Notes: a model not told the origin generated them from the sequence alone. 64,000 nucleotides of DNA from JAENVT01 sp039931555 (GCA_039931555.1 JBDTRP010000123.1:31252-95251); one strand, 5' to 3'. Shown: positions 15,878-25,000, counted from the first letter of the stretch. Program-made: numbers and translations.

Positions 15878-17188
15878 ATGAGTGACGCATGGGGTTTCGA
15901 GACACGCCAGATCCACGTCGGGGGAGATCCCGACCCAACGACCGGTGCTCGCGCCGTGCCGATCTACCAAACGACCAGCTACGAGTTCCGAGACTCGGCG
16001 CATGCCGCCAACCTGTTCGCCCTCGCCGAGGTCGGCAACATCTACACCCGCATCATGAACCCGACCCAGGGTGCGCTCGAAGCGCGACTGAATGCGTTGG
16101 AAGGTGGCTGCACCACGGCCATCGGCATCCCCGGCACGCTGGTCGTCAGCTCCGGCCAGGCGGCCGAGATGCTGGCCATCACCACGATCGCCGAAGCCGG
16201 CGATCACGTCGTGGCGTCGCCGTCGTTGTACGGCGGCACCTACAACCTGCTGCACTACACGCTGCCCAAGCACGGCATCGAAATCACATTCGTCGACGAT
16301 CCTGACGATCTCGAGCAGTGGCGCGCCGCCGTTCGGCCGAACACCAAGCTCTTCTTCGGTGAGGTGCTGTCGAACCCGAAGAACGACGTCTTCGACATCG
16401 AGGGCGTGTCGAAGGTGGCGCACGACGCGGGCGTGCCGCTGATCGTCGACAACACCGTGCCGACGCCGTACTTGATCCGCCCGATCGAATGGGGCGCCGA
16501 CATCGTCGTGCACTCGCTCACCAAGTTCATCGGTGGCCACGGCACGTCGATCGGCGGTTCGATCACCGACGGTGGCACCTTCGATTTCGGCAACGGCCGG
16601 TTCCCCAACTTCACCGAGCCCGACCCCAGCTACCACGGCCTTCCTTACTGGCCGGCGCTCGGCCATGGCGCGTTCATCTTGAAGGCCCGCGTGCAAGGCC
16701 TGCGCGACACGGGCGCGGCGGTCTCGCCGTTCAATGCCTTCTTGTTCCTCCAGGGGCTCGAGACGCTGAGCCTGCGCATGGAGCGCCATTTCTCCAACGC
16801 CGCCAAGGTCGCCGAGTTTCTGCAGGCCCGCGACGAGGTCGAGAGCGTGATCTGGGCCGGCCTACCGTCGAGCGCATGGTACGAGCGGGCCAAGAAGTAC
16901 GGCCGCGACAAGGGCTACGGCTCGATCCTGTCGTTCATCATCAAGGGCGGCAGGGAAGCCGGCACCCGGTTCGTGGAAGCGCTGGAACTGCACAGCCACG
17001 TCGCCAACATCGGCGACGTGCGCAGCCTGGTGATCCAGCCCGCCACCACGACCCACAGCCAACTGACCGAGGAAGAGCAGGCCTCGACCGGTGTCTATCC
17101 GGGTTTGGTCCGTCTCAGCGTCGGGTTGGAGTCGATCGAAGACATCATCGCCGACCTCGAAGCCGGCTTCCGCGCCGCCAAGGGATAG
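15878..17188 (+). CDS. metY: O-acetylhomoserine sulfhydrylase
   Basis: 436 residues. A PLP enzyme joining O-acetylhomoserine with sulfide to give homocysteine, the direct sulfhydrylation route to methionine. The length and the pattern TRQIHVGGDPDPTTGARAVPIYQTTSY, NIYTRIMNPTQ and the PLP lysine in HSLTKFIGGHGT are specific for the OAH sulfhydrylase branch and distinguish it from the shorter cystathionine synthase/lyase at 50.8 kb. The C-terminal GDVRSLVIQPATTTHSQLTEEE is also typical. The gene stands alone behind a leaderless promoter with an operator-like dyad; metX is not adjacent. Confidence 0.93.
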   Translation: MSDAWGFETRQIHVGGDPDPTTGARAVPIYQTTSYEFRDSAHAANLFALAEVGNIYTRIMNPTQGALEARLNALEGGCTTAIGIPGTLVVSSGQAAEMLAITTIAEAGDHVVASPSLYGGTYNLLHYTLPKHGIEITFVDDPDDLEQWRAAVRPNTKLFFGEVLSNPKNDVFDIEGVSKVAHDAGVPLIVDNTVPTPYLIRPIEWGADIVVHSLTKFIGGHGTSIGGSITDGGTFDFGNGRFPNFTEPDPSYHGLPYWPALGHGAFILKARVQGLRDTGAAVSPFNAFLFLQGLETLSLRMERHFSNAAKVAEFLQARDEVESVIWAGLPSSAWYERAKKYGRDKGYGSILSFIIKGGREAGTRFVEALELHSHVANIGDVRSLVIQPATTTHSQLTEEEQASTGVYPGLVRLSVGLESIEDIIADLEAGFRAAKG

Positions 17189-17202
17189 CCGCTCCCGCGG
17201 CT
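17187..17202. terminator. Short bidirectional terminator hairpin
   Basis: AGCCGC (17187-17192) and GCGGCT (17197-17202) form a perfect 6-bp GC-rich stem with a 4-base loop. It begins at the metY stop codon and ends before the convergent gene's stop. There is no T-tract. Confidence 0.45.
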
Positions 17203-17217
17203 CAGGACTCACATCGG

Positions 17218-17937
17218 TCAGGCGACCATTGCATCGATCTCGGCTGCGGCGGCGGCGGCGTCGTCGATCCGCCGTTGCTCGTCATTCAGTGCAGCGACCA
17301 AGCCGGTGATCAGGCGTTCCTTCAACTTGTCTGCAGCCTGCGCGGCTCGGTACGACCGGGCGATCTCCAACTGGATGGCGGTCGCGCCTTGGCGCTGCGC
17401 CCATGACGTCATCGTGCCGGGCTTGGTCGCGCCGAACCCGCGCTTGCCACCATCGGGGTCGGTGGCGACCTTGGCGGCCTCGAGGTGCGTGGCGACGCGC
17501 ACGGCCAGCGCCCTCGCCTCGGGCGAGCCGTTTCCGCAGCCGATGATCACGTCAGCGCCGTTTCCGTCCTTCATCCCATGGAGATCGAGGTAGATCGTGC
17601 GCTCGTCGACGTGGCCGAGCTTGTCGAGTTGTGCCTTGAGCGCGTGGTATTCGTCCCAGTTGGCATCGCCCATCATCGGCACGCTGCGGGTGACGGCGAC
17701 CTTGGAACAGCCGACGGCGGCACTGAGTGCCATGGCCAGCCCGCCCGTGCCGGCGTCGGTGTTCTTCCACCGGCCATCACGTTCGTGGTCGACGGCGTGC
17801 ACGGCGCCGACTGCGAGCGGACCGCGCCAGTCGATGATCCAACGCGGGCCGTCCTTCGGGCCGCGGTTGGAGTTGGCGGCGAACGGTGCGTTGAACTCGG
17901 TCCACTGCCGTACGAGGGGGTTCTGTTTGAACAGCAT
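17218..17937 (-). CDS. N-formylglutamate amidohydrolase-like protein
   Basis: 239 residues. The order PLAVGAVHA, RDGRWKNTDAG, IYLDLHGMKDG and AIQLEIARSYR recalls the zinc-dependent N-formylglutamate amidohydrolase/poly-gamma-glutamate hydrolase fold. There, histidine and acidic residues bind zinc and a late glutamate (QLEI) is catalytic. The similarity is by motif only and some spacing is unusual, so a distant or repurposed member is likely. No histidine-degradation genes are nearby. ATG 17937 is used because the conserved part begins soon after; an upstream in-frame start at 18003 would add 22 polar residues. Confidence 0.45.
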   Translation of the reverse strand: MLFKQNPLVRQWTEFNAPFAANSNRGPKDGPRWIIDWRGPLAVGAVHAVDHERDGRWKNTDAGTGGLAMALSAAVGCSKVAVTRSVPMMGDANWDEYHALKAQLDKLGHVDERTIYLDLHGMKDGNGADVIIGCGNGSPEARALAVRVATHLEAAKVATDPDGGKRGFGATKPGTMTSWAQRQGATAIQLEIARSYRAAQAADKLKERLITGLVAALNDEQRRIDDAAAAAAEIDAMVA

Positions 17938-18020
17938 GACGTAGGTATGTCGGCGCGATCTGTTGTCTGCTTGAGCTTCCGCTGAGCTCAAGAGTCGCCC
18001 CACTGTGAGATCGTTGCGGT

Positions 18021-18383
18021 GTGGACAGCACGCGCGTCGACAAATGGCTGTGGGCGGTTCGGGTGTACCCGACCCGTACGGTCTCGTCCGATCGGTGTTC
18101 GGGCGGTCACGTTCGAGTGAACGGTGGCCCAGTGAAGCCGGCGACGACGGTTCGTGTCGGCGATCGGGTGACCGCGACTGTGGCAGGAGAGGAGCGGACC
18201 CTCGAGGTCGTGCGCATCATCGAGAAGCGGGTGAGTGCAGTGATCGCGAGCGAATGCCTGATCGACCACAGCCCGCCACCGCGACCGCGTGACGACACGT
18301 TGGCGCCGTTCGTGCGCGATCGAGGATCTGGCCGGCCGACGAAGCGCGATCGTCGACTGCTCGATCGACTTCGCTCCCGTTGA
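18021..18383 (+). CDS. S4-domain RNA-binding protein (Hsp15/HslR-like)
   Basis: 120 residues. The N-terminal S4 fold is unmistakable: TRVDKWLWAVRVYPTRTVSSDRCSGGHVRVNGGPVKPATTVRVGD (about 4-48). A short strand region then leads to a basic C-terminal tail (GRPTKRDRRLLDRLRSR). Hsp15-type proteins bind the 50S subunit carrying a stranded nascent chain and help recycle it. GTG 18021 is the only start that keeps the S4 helix at its usual N-terminal position. It converges on the helicase gene, with 7 bases between the ends. Confidence 0.85.
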   Translation: MDSTRVDKWLWAVRVYPTRTVSSDRCSGGHVRVNGGPVKPATTVRVGDRVTATVAGEERTLEVVRIIEKRVSAVIASECLIDHSPPPRPRDDTLAPFVRDRGSGRPTKRDRRLLDRLRSR

Positions 18384-18390
18384 AGCTGGC

Positions 18391-20895
18391 TCAGTACGTG
18401 CCGAGTTGGTCGAGGACGAGGGTCGGGGCACCTTCGCTCATCGCTGATTCGAGGTCGACGGAGGCGACGAAGCGCCATTCGCCGTCGCCCTCCGGGTCGG
18501 CCAGTCGTTGCGTGATGACCCATCGTCCCGGTTCCTCGACGAGCACGAACTGCTGACCCGAGCGCGCATCGGCGTCGATGACGAGACCGTCGTACTCGAC
18601 CCAATACGGCGCCATCGCTTCGGCGATCTGCTGCACCGTCCAGCCACTGCGTTCGGCCAGCGCGGTGTACGAACGCGCGGCCAACAACTCGACCCATCCG
18701 AACGCGGCAGTTCGCACGGCCGTGCGCCATGCCGCCGGTGGGCCGGCGCGTGTGGCTGCGGGCGCGTCGAGAGCCAAGTGGTCGTGTACCGGTTGGCCGG
18801 CGAGCACGGCCCACTCGTCGAGCAGCGTGGCATCGGTGGCGCGCACCAGTGCACCGAGCCACTCGACGACATCCTCGAGCGTCGGCGTGTAGACGTCGTC
18901 GGGCAACGAGCGGTCGAGCGTGCGCCACGAATCGGTGAGGTACCGCAGCACCAGGCCTTCGCTGCGCTCGAGTCGGTAGCGCCGCACGAACGTCGCGAAC
19001 GTGTCACCGCCCTCGAGCATCTCGCGCACGATCGACTTCGGTGACGGCACCTCGGCGACCCAGGGATGATGGGACAGGTACTCGGTGAAGCAGGCATCGA
19101 GGAGCTCCGCCAGCGGCTTCGGCCAGGTGATCGTCTCGAGCAGTTCCATCCGTTCCTCGTATTGCATGCCCTCCGACTTCAGCCTGGCGACCTCGACGCC
19201 TCTCGCTGCGTGCTCTTGCGCCCTCAGGATCTGTCGAGGATCATCGAGCACCGACTCGACCACGCTGATGGCGTCGACCACGTATGACGGATCGTCGCGA
19301 TCGATCGTGGCAATGACCTCGATGGCGAACGGCATGAGCGGCGCTGAGAATCGCAGGGCGCTGCGCTCGTCCTCGCCGTCGACCAGCGAGCCGACGCGAA
19401 CACCCATGCACCGACCGCTTTCGTCGCGCAGCCGCTCGGCGACACCCGCCGCTTCGAGGCTGCGGTAGACGGCAATCGCCCGTCGCTGGTGCTGGCGGCG
19501 ACGAGGCTCGGGATCGTGGTTCGTGCGCAGCAGCCGCTTGAGCGCGACCGGGCCGTCTGGTCGACCGAGCACGCTGGCGACCAAGTCCGCGGTCACCCGG
19601 AATCGCGACGTCAGTGGCTCGGGTTGCGACGTGATGAGACGCTGCATCGCGGCCTCGTCGTAGTGCACGAACCCCTCGGGCGCCTTGGCCTTGACAGCCT
19701 TGCGGCGGGCTTTCGGATCGTCGCCGGCGCGTGACAGCGCCTTGGCGTTGTCGATCACATGGTCCGGCGCCTGCACCCACACGTGACCGTCGGGATCGAA
19801 ACCCGGGCGTCCTGCACGACCGGCGAGCTGGTGGAACTCGCGAACGGTGAAGCGACGCACCCGGGTGCCATCGAACTTCGTCAGTGCGGTCATCAGCACG
19901 GTGCGAATCGGGATGTTGACGCCGACACCCAGCGTGTCGGTGCCACAGATCACCGGCAACAAACCCTCACCGGCAAGTCGTTCGACCAGACGCCGGTAGC
20001 GCGGCAGCATGCCGGCGTGGTGCACGCCGACTCCGTTGCGGATCAGCCGGCTGAGCGTGTCACCGAACCCCTTGCTCATCTTCACGCTCGACATCGCTGC
20101 AGCGATCGCCTCGCGCTGGGCGCGGGTGGTGACGTTGAGGCTGACCAATGACGAGGCCCGTTCGATGGCCGCTGCTTGGTTGGCATGCACCACGTACACC
20201 GGACTCAGGCGTTCGCGCACGGCTTCGAGCACGCTGTCGGACACTGTCGTCATCCGCCACTGGTGGTACAGCGGGGTGGGTCGATCGACGGAGGTCACCT
20301 CGGTGACCGGTCGGCCTGATCGCTGCTCGAGGTCGGCGCTGATCACATTCATGTCGCCGAGCGTCGCGGACGCCAACAGCATCTGACAGCCGGTGACTTC
20401 GAGGAGCGGTACCTGCCACGCCCAGCCACGATCGGGGTCGCCGTAGTAGTGGAACTCATCGAGGCAGGCGAACCCGAACTCGCTGGCCGGACCGATGGCC
20501 AGGGCGTGGTTGGCGAACACCTCGGCGGTGCACACGAGCACGGGTGCATCGGCGTTGATCGATGCGTCGCCAGTGGCCAGACCGACCTGCTGCGCTCCCA
20601 GCAGATCGACGAGGTCGAAGAACTTCTCGGCAACCAACGCCTTGATCGGCGCGGTCCACACGGCACGCCGTCCCTCGTTCAGCGCCAGCAGGATGCCAGC
20701 GACGGCAACCAGGCTCTTGCCCGAACCCGTTGGAGTCGCCAGCACGACATGGTCTCCGGCAGCAAGCGCCAGCGCCGCCTCTTCCTGGTGTGGGTACAGC
20801 GGTCGACCACTGTCGGCGGCCCACGCTGCGAACACGTCGAGTATCGACGCCGGGTCAGCGCCTGCAGGAGGCAGCAGGTGGACGAGCGACGACAT
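18391..20895 (-). CDS. DEAD/DEAH-box RNA helicase with DUF3516 C-terminal domain
   Basis: 834 residues of the Ski2/Mtr4-like actinobacterial helicases. Motif I is ATPTGSGKSLVA, motif II is the DEFH box in CLDEFHYYG, motif III is LLASATL, and motifs V/VI are CGTDTLGVGVNIP and QLAGRAGRPGFD. The long C-terminal region (about 470-834) corresponds to DUF3516, found with this helicase core in actinobacteria. The protein probably unwinds structured RNA during turnover or ribosome maturation. The ATG at 20895 (MSSLVHLLPPAG) begins the conserved part; the frame stays open for 26 further codons upstream without support. Confidence 0.87.
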   Translation of the reverse strand: MSSLVHLLPPAGADPASILDVFAAWAADSGRPLYPHQEEAALALAAGDHVVLATPTGSGKSLVAVAGILLALNEGRRAVWTAPIKALVAEKFFDLVDLLGAQQVGLATGDASINADAPVLVCTAEVFANHALAIGPASEFGFACLDEFHYYGDPDRGWAWQVPLLEVTGCQMLLASATLGDMNVISADLEQRSGRPVTEVTSVDRPTPLYHQWRMTTVSDSVLEAVRERLSPVYVVHANQAAAIERASSLVSLNVTTRAQREAIAAAMSSVKMSKGFGDTLSRLIRNGVGVHHAGMLPRYRRLVERLAGEGLLPVICGTDTLGVGVNIPIRTVLMTALTKFDGTRVRRFTVREFHQLAGRAGRPGFDPDGHVWVQAPDHVIDNAKALSRAGDDPKARRKAVKAKAPEGFVHYDEAAMQRLITSQPEPLTSRFRVTADLVASVLGRPDGPVALKRLLRTNHDPEPRRRQHQRRAIAVYRSLEAAGVAERLRDESGRCMGVRVGSLVDGEDERSALRFSAPLMPFAIEVIATIDRDDPSYVVDAISVVESVLDDPRQILRAQEHAARGVEVARLKSEGMQYEERMELLETITWPKPLAELLDACFTEYLSHHPWVAEVPSPKSIVREMLEGGDTFATFVRRYRLERSEGLVLRYLTDSWRTLDRSLPDDVYTPTLEDVVEWLGALVRATDATLLDEWAVLAGQPVHDHLALDAPAATRAGPPAAWRTAVRTAAFGWVELLAARSYTALAERSGWTVQQIAEAMAPYWVEYDGLVIDADARSGQQFVLVEEPGRWVITQRLADPEGDGEWRFVASVDLESAMSEGAPTLVLDQLGTY

Positions 20896-20918
20896 GCATC
20901 GAACAGTGTGCCTGCCAG

Positions 20919-21149
20919 GCCGCAACTCACGGCACGCCGGCTCTCCACTTCGAGATCGGCGACGATGGCACACCGACTGGCACGCTTCGGCCTGGCCGGA
21001 GGTCGAGCGAGTCGTGGACGCCGATCCCCCTGGCGAGAAAGGGTCAAAGCGGTCGGAAGAGTCAGGTCGCTCTCGACTTCGATGCCACTGGCGAGCGTCG
21101 CGAACCCAACAGCTCGGTCAACGACATCCGGCGTGAAGTCGATCTGTGA
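20919..21149 (+). pseudogene. Remnant of a BPTD_3080-type restriction endonuclease (N-terminal piece)
   Basis: About 76 codons read HGTPALHFEIGDDGTPTG, LRPGRRSSESWTPIPLARKG, then ALDFDATGERRE and SVNDIRREVDL before a stop. This order matches what I recall of the N-terminal region of the large helicase-nuclease subunit of type III-like (BPTD_3080) restriction systems, where EVD-L is normally followed by WR and about 900 more residues. There is no start codon or ribosome site in place and the rest of the gene is gone. It is interpreted as a decayed fragment; the family call is from memory of motifs and needs a search. Confidence 0.5.
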
Positions 21150-21166
21150 GCGCTGCACGGTCGTGG

Positions 21167-22392
21167 TCAACATGTGAGTTGCAGCGTTGGTTGGAGTGGG
21201 CCGGTGATGTGGCCTTTGGGTGGGGCGGGCATGAGTGTGCCGTCGGATCTGCGTATGTAGAGGCTGTTGGCGTCGCCGACAAGGCCCCAATCGGGCGAGT
21301 GGGCGTAGTGGTGGTGGCAGGAACACAGCAAGGTCAGGTTCACCAAATCGGTTGGTCCGTCGTCGCGGATCACTTCGTCGATGTGGTGCGCTTCGCACCA
21401 TCCTGGGGGTCGATCACATCCTGGCCATCGACAACCACCATCTCGAAGTGCCAAGGCGAGGTACTGGTTGTCGGAACAGAATCGGGTGCTGGTGCCCATG
21501 TCGAGCGCCACGCTTCTGCCTTTGGTGATGACCCGGTGCAGTTCGGCGTCGCATGCCAACCGTCGGGCCGCCTCACCCGAGATGGTGACCCCGCTGGCGA
21601 TGATCACGCTACGCGCCTCGGCGCGTTCGAAGATCGTCTCGAACGGAACCGTGACGAGCATCTTCGGCCGCTCGCGCCCGCCGGTGACCTCACCGGCGTT
21701 GTAGGCCCGACACAACGCGGTGAGCGCGTCGGCGATGCGGGTGTGGTGTGGTCGGCCGGTCTCGTCGGCGTAGGCGGCACCGGCGATGTGCCCGAGTGCG
21801 ATCTGGACGTGTTCAGCGTCTTCGGCGGTGAGGACGCCTTTGATGTCGACCATGCCGTCGCGGTTGGGTGTCAAGGTGATGTGCCGCTTCAGCCGTTGGG
21901 CTTGTTCGCGTTCGGCCTCACCGTGGGCGTCGACCGACGCCAACCAGTGCTCGAGTTGCCGTTTGGTGTCACGCGGTGCGCCAGACGCCAACTCGACCAG
22001 GTCGGCAGCGGCACCGGCAAACGACTCGTGACCAACCACAGCGCCGAGCAGGCGGGCGTTGTCGATCGACAAGTCACCGTCGCACATGCTGTCGGCGATG
22101 ATCGGCGCCGCAGCGAGCGTGTCGGCCAAGCGAACCTGATCGCGTGCTGTACGCACCGTGGTGTTGGTCTCACCGGCGAGCCACACTTCCATCGATGTCG
22201 CACCGGCGGAACGCCACACTTCTGCCAGCGAGGCAGCGTGGACGACACGGGCGATCTCGACCTCGAGCCGGGTCGCCGAGCACGCAGATCGACCAGCATC
22301 GCCGCCAACTGCGGACCCGACAACACTGCCAACTCAACCGCGGCGCAGTCGTCGAGCGCCGCTCTCAGCGTGGCAATCGACGAATCGGACAT
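21167..22392 (-). pseudogene. DUF222/HNH endonuclease (13E12 repeat family), frameshifted
   Basis: Two overlapping reading frames together make one DUF222-HNH protein of about 408 residues. The first starts at ATG 22392 (MSDSSIATLRAALDDCAAVE) and runs to QLAAMLVDLRA. The sense then continues in another frame as ATRLEVEIARVVHAASLAEVW to the stop at 21167, so one base is missing (or two extra) around 22271-22281. The C-terminal HNH domain is intact: CRWPGCDRPPGWCEAHHIDEV and LCSCHHHYAH. A GTG at 22219 could start a 350-residue shortened product. A LexA-like box lies just upstream of the original start. Either a recent pseudogene or a sequencing error. Confidence 0.75.
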
Positions 22393-22410
22393 GAACTCCC
22401 AGCTATCCCT

Positions 22411-22426
22411 TCGAACACCTGTTCGC
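22411..22426 (-). promoter_or_regulatory. LexA/SOS box upstream of the DUF222-HNH gene
   Basis: TCGAACACCTGTTCGC matches the actinobacterial LexA operator TCGAAC-N4-GTTCGA at 11 of 12 defined positions. It lies 18 bases upstream of the ATG at 22392 on the minus strand. Several mycobacterial 13E12-family genes are known to carry LexA boxes, which supports the call. Confidence 0.65.
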
Positions 22427-22476
22427 AACCCGTCCTGAAAGATTCTTTGGAAAATGTTGGTACAGGAGCGCGCCTG

Positions 22477-22779
22477 ATGGCTGCCAAGAAGACGACTGGC
22501 CCCACGCTGGTGGAATCCATCGTCCATCCAGACAAGCGCAGCAACATCCCGACGGCCGACGCGCGGGATTTCGTCGGCGCCGAAATGACGCGCCGGTTGT
22601 ACGAAGCAAAGACATCCGGGTCTTCGGCGGCAGCGATGTGCAGGAGGGTTCAGCCGGCTGATGGTTCCGGCTGCGCTTCAGCGCGTTCAACGCTGGCGTG
22701 CGCGGCGACTGTGATCGACGTGTTGCGCCCTTGGGCTCACCTCGATCGCCGAAGGCGTCGAGCTCCCAGTCGAGTTTGA
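22477..22779 (+). pseudogene. Remnant of a site-specific DNA methyltransferase (N-terminus only)
   Basis: An open frame of 100 codons with a CAGGAG ribosome site begins MAAKKTTGPTLVESIVHPDK and continues RSNIPTADARDFVGAEM. This resembles the start of the adenine methyltransferase of type III-like (BPTD_3080) restriction-modification systems (VE-I-H-DKR-NIPT pattern). After about residue 47 the sequence becomes arginine- and serine-rich with no family character and ends at 22779, so the catalytic domain (DPPY motif) is lost. Paired with the nuclease remnant at 20919 it suggests a decayed modification locus. It could still be transcribed and translated as a short peptide. Confidence 0.45.
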
Positions 22780-22781
22780 GC

Positions 22782-22834
22782 GGAAAATGCCAGCTCAGGC
22801 GGGCGTGATATCGCGCCCAATGATCGGGCCAAGC
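22782..22834. repeat. Dispersed intergenic repeat, copy A
   Basis: The core starts GGGCGTGATATCGCGCCC (22801-22818), a self-complementary hairpin of up to 8 bp around GATATC, followed by AATGA. Over 34 bases (22801-22834) it matches the copy at 32701-32734 at 30 positions, and similarity continues upstream through GAAAA-TGCCAG. It lies between the methyltransferase remnant and the convergent PAC2 gene. Confidence 0.55.
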
Positions 22835-22861
22835 AACGAGCGTTGCGGGGGACTTGTGTAC

Positions 22862-23737
22862 CTAGCTGTCGTCGTCGCGTTGATCGCGCAGGAACCTCTC
22901 GAAGTCGGCGGCCAGGTCGTCGCCGGATGGAATCGCCTCCTCGGCATTGTGGTCGTACTCGCGTTCCAGCATCGCCACATATGCGCTGGCCTGGTCGTCG
23001 TCGGCGACCGCTTCGTCGTGCATCACCCGGTGGCGTGCCGCCTCAGCGGCGAGTCGCGCGGTGTGCACTGGCACGCCCAACACGTGGTGAAGGTGTTGCA
23101 ACAAAGCGATCGACGATTGTGGGTGCTGAGCGTTGCCAAGGTAGTGCGGCACGCCGACCCGCAACGACACTGCCGGCATCCCGGCGCGGTCGAGGCGCTC
23201 CTGCAACACACCGACCAGGCCGGTGATCCCCTGGTAACGCGGCGGCGACAGACCGAGGGCGGTCAGCAGATCAGGGTTGGTGGTGCTGCCGACGACCAGC
23301 GGCGGCCGCGTGTGCGGGATGGTGTCGGCGACCGCGCCGACCGTCACCACCACCTCGCACTTCGACGCAGTGGCGACCTCCAGCACGCTCTCGGCGAACG
23401 TGACATAGCGAAGGTGTGGCTCGACGCCGGCGAGCACGACGAGATCGTGTGGGGCGCCGGCAAAGCGGGCGAACCGGAACTCGTTGTCGGGCCAGTGGAT
23501 GTGCCGGACCTCGTCCTCGTCGAGCTCGACCAGCGGACGTTCCTGCGTGAAGTCGAAGAACGGGTCCGGATCGATCGATGCGACGATCGGCGCGACGCGA
23601 TCAACCAGCAGCTCGTTGATTGCAGTGGTGGCGACCTCGGCGATGTCGAACCATCCGCGCAATGCGAGCACCATGATCGGCCGGTTCAGCGGCGCGACGC
23701 CCTCGAAGTGGGTCGACAGGACGTCGCTGACGTTCAC
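22862..23737 (-). CDS. PAC2 (proteasome assembly chaperone) family protein
   Basis: 291 residues. The PAC2 domain fills about 15-230: PIMVLALRGWFDIAEVATTAI, DPDPFFDFTQERPLV with RHIHWPDNEF, LVVLAGVEPHLRY and TVGAVADTIPHTRPPLVVG. Actinobacterial PAC2 proteins are linked to the proteasome/Pup system or act as ligand-binding proteins; the exact role is not established. The GTG at 23737 overlaps the serC stop (GTGA), so it is translationally coupled to serC. The C-terminus is rich in acidic residues. Function beyond the family is unknown. Confidence 0.82.
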   Translation of the reverse strand: MNVSDVLSTHFEGVAPLNRPIMVLALRGWFDIAEVATTAINELLVDRVAPIVASIDPDPFFDFTQERPLVELDEDEVRHIHWPDNEFRFARFAGAPHDLVVLAGVEPHLRYVTFAESVLEVATASKCEVVVTVGAVADTIPHTRPPLVVGSTTNPDLLTALGLSPPRYQGITGLVGVLQERLDRAGMPAVSLRVGVPHYLGNAQHPQSSIALLQHLHHVLGVPVHTARLAAEAARHRVMHDEAVADDDQASAYVAMLEREYDHNAEEAIPSGDDLAADFERFLRDQRDDDS

Positions 23738-24864
23738 CCGCCGAGCTCCTTGACGACGTAGTCGATGCAGTCGGTCAGCAGAGCGACATCGTCGGGTTTC
23801 ACCGACGGGAACATGCCGATGCGCAGCTGGTTGCGGCCGAGCTTGCGATAGCTGTCGGTGTCGACGATGCCGTTGGCGCGCAATGCGGCGCTGACGTCAT
23901 CAGCGCGGATGGCGTCGTCGAGGTCGATGGTGCCGACGACAGCAGAGCGCTGCGTCGGATCCGTGACGAACGGGGTGGCGTACGCAGACGCTGTCGCCCA
24001 GTCGTAGAGATGACTCGATGATGTGCGGCATCGATCGACGCACCAGTCGAGTCCGCCGTTGTCGAGCATCCAGCGCATCTGTTCGTTGAGCAGCACGAGC
24101 GTCGCCAACGCGGGAGTGTTGTACGTCTGGTTCAACACTGAGTTGTCGAGCGCGATCTTCAGATCGAGCGAAGCAGGCACCCACCGGCCCGTCGCATCGA
24201 TGGCTCGGATCCGCTCGATGGCGGCCGGCGAGCAGGCGGCCAGCCACAGCCCGCCGTCGCTGGCGAAGCACTTCTGCGGGGCGAAGTAGTACACGTCGAC
24301 CTCGTTCGGCGACCACGGCAACCCGCCGGCAGCTGAGGTCGCATCGACCACGACCAACGCCTGGCCGCTCGGTCGGTGCAGTTCCATCGACACACCGGTC
24401 GAGGTCTCGTTGTGAGTGAGCGCGACCACGTCGACATCGTCGTGAGCCGGACCGATCGGCGGATACGTGCCGGGCACGCTGCGCGTGATCGCCGGATCCT
24501 CGAGGTGCGGCGCGGCTTTGGCGGCCTCGGCGAACTTGGAAGAGAACTCACCGAACACGTAATGATGGCTGCGCCGCTCGATCAGCCCGAACGTGGCGAT
24601 GTCCCAGAACATCGTGGACCCACCGTTGCCGAGCACGATCTCCCACCCGTCGGGCAGCGAGAACAGCTCGGCGAGGCCGGCGCGGATGGTGCCGACGAGA
24701 TTCTTCACCGGAGGTTGCCGGTGCGAGCTGCCCAACAGGTTGCTGTTGGCCCTGGCGAGGGCGAGGGCCTGCTCGGGTCGGACCTTGGACGGCCCGCACC
24801 CGAACCGTCCGTCGCTCGGCAGCATCGAACGGGGAATGTCGAGCATCGTGGGGGTGGTCGTCAC
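23734..24864 (-). CDS. serC: Phosphoserine aminotransferase
   Basis: 376 residues. A PLP enzyme making 3-phosphoserine from 3-phosphohydroxypyruvate and glutamate, the second step of serine synthesis. DGRFGCGPSKVRPEQ at the N-terminus, LLGSSHRQPPVKNLV, the GNGGSTMFWD phosphate-binding turn, and the PLP lysine in VYYFAPQKCFASDGGLW are characteristic of the actinobacterial/archaeal SerC branch. GTG 24864 gives the usual length; ATG 24846 is a possible alternative six codons later. The gene is first in a two-gene unit with the PAC2 gene and is divergent from the aminotransferase at 25008. Confidence 0.92.
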   Translation of the reverse strand: MTTTPTMLDIPRSMLPSDGRFGCGPSKVRPEQALALARANSNLLGSSHRQPPVKNLVGTIRAGLAELFSLPDGWEIVLGNGGSTMFWDIATFGLIERRSHHYVFGEFSSKFAEAAKAAPHLEDPAITRSVPGTYPPIGPAHDDVDVVALTHNETSTGVSMELHRPSGQALVVVDATSAAGGLPWSPNEVDVYYFAPQKCFASDGGLWLAACSPAAIERIRAIDATGRWVPASLDLKIALDNSVLNQTYNTPALATLVLLNEQMRWMLDNGGLDWCVDRCRTSSSHLYDWATASAYATPFVTDPTQRSAVVGTIDLDDAIRADDVSAALRANGIVDTDSYRKLGRNQLRIGMFPSVKPDDVALLTDCIDYVVKELGG

Positions 24865-24956
24865 CCGTCCAGTCTCGCCGATCCGGATCGACGGACCAAC
24901 GGGCCGGTCGAAATGTTGCGCCGAAATGTCGCCGGTGGTGGCGGGGATGCCGCAAC

Positions 24957-25000
24957 TAGCATCGGGGTCGCAACTCCATCATCCGAACTTCAGCGAAGGG
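24957..25000 (+). promoter_or_regulatory. Putative -10 and ribosome site of the 25008 aminotransferase
   Basis: TAGCAT (24957-24962) is a good -10 match and would give a leader of about 40 bases. GAAGGG (24995-25000) lies 7 bases before the GTG at 25008 and decides that start. No clear -35 is visible. Confidence 0.4.
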
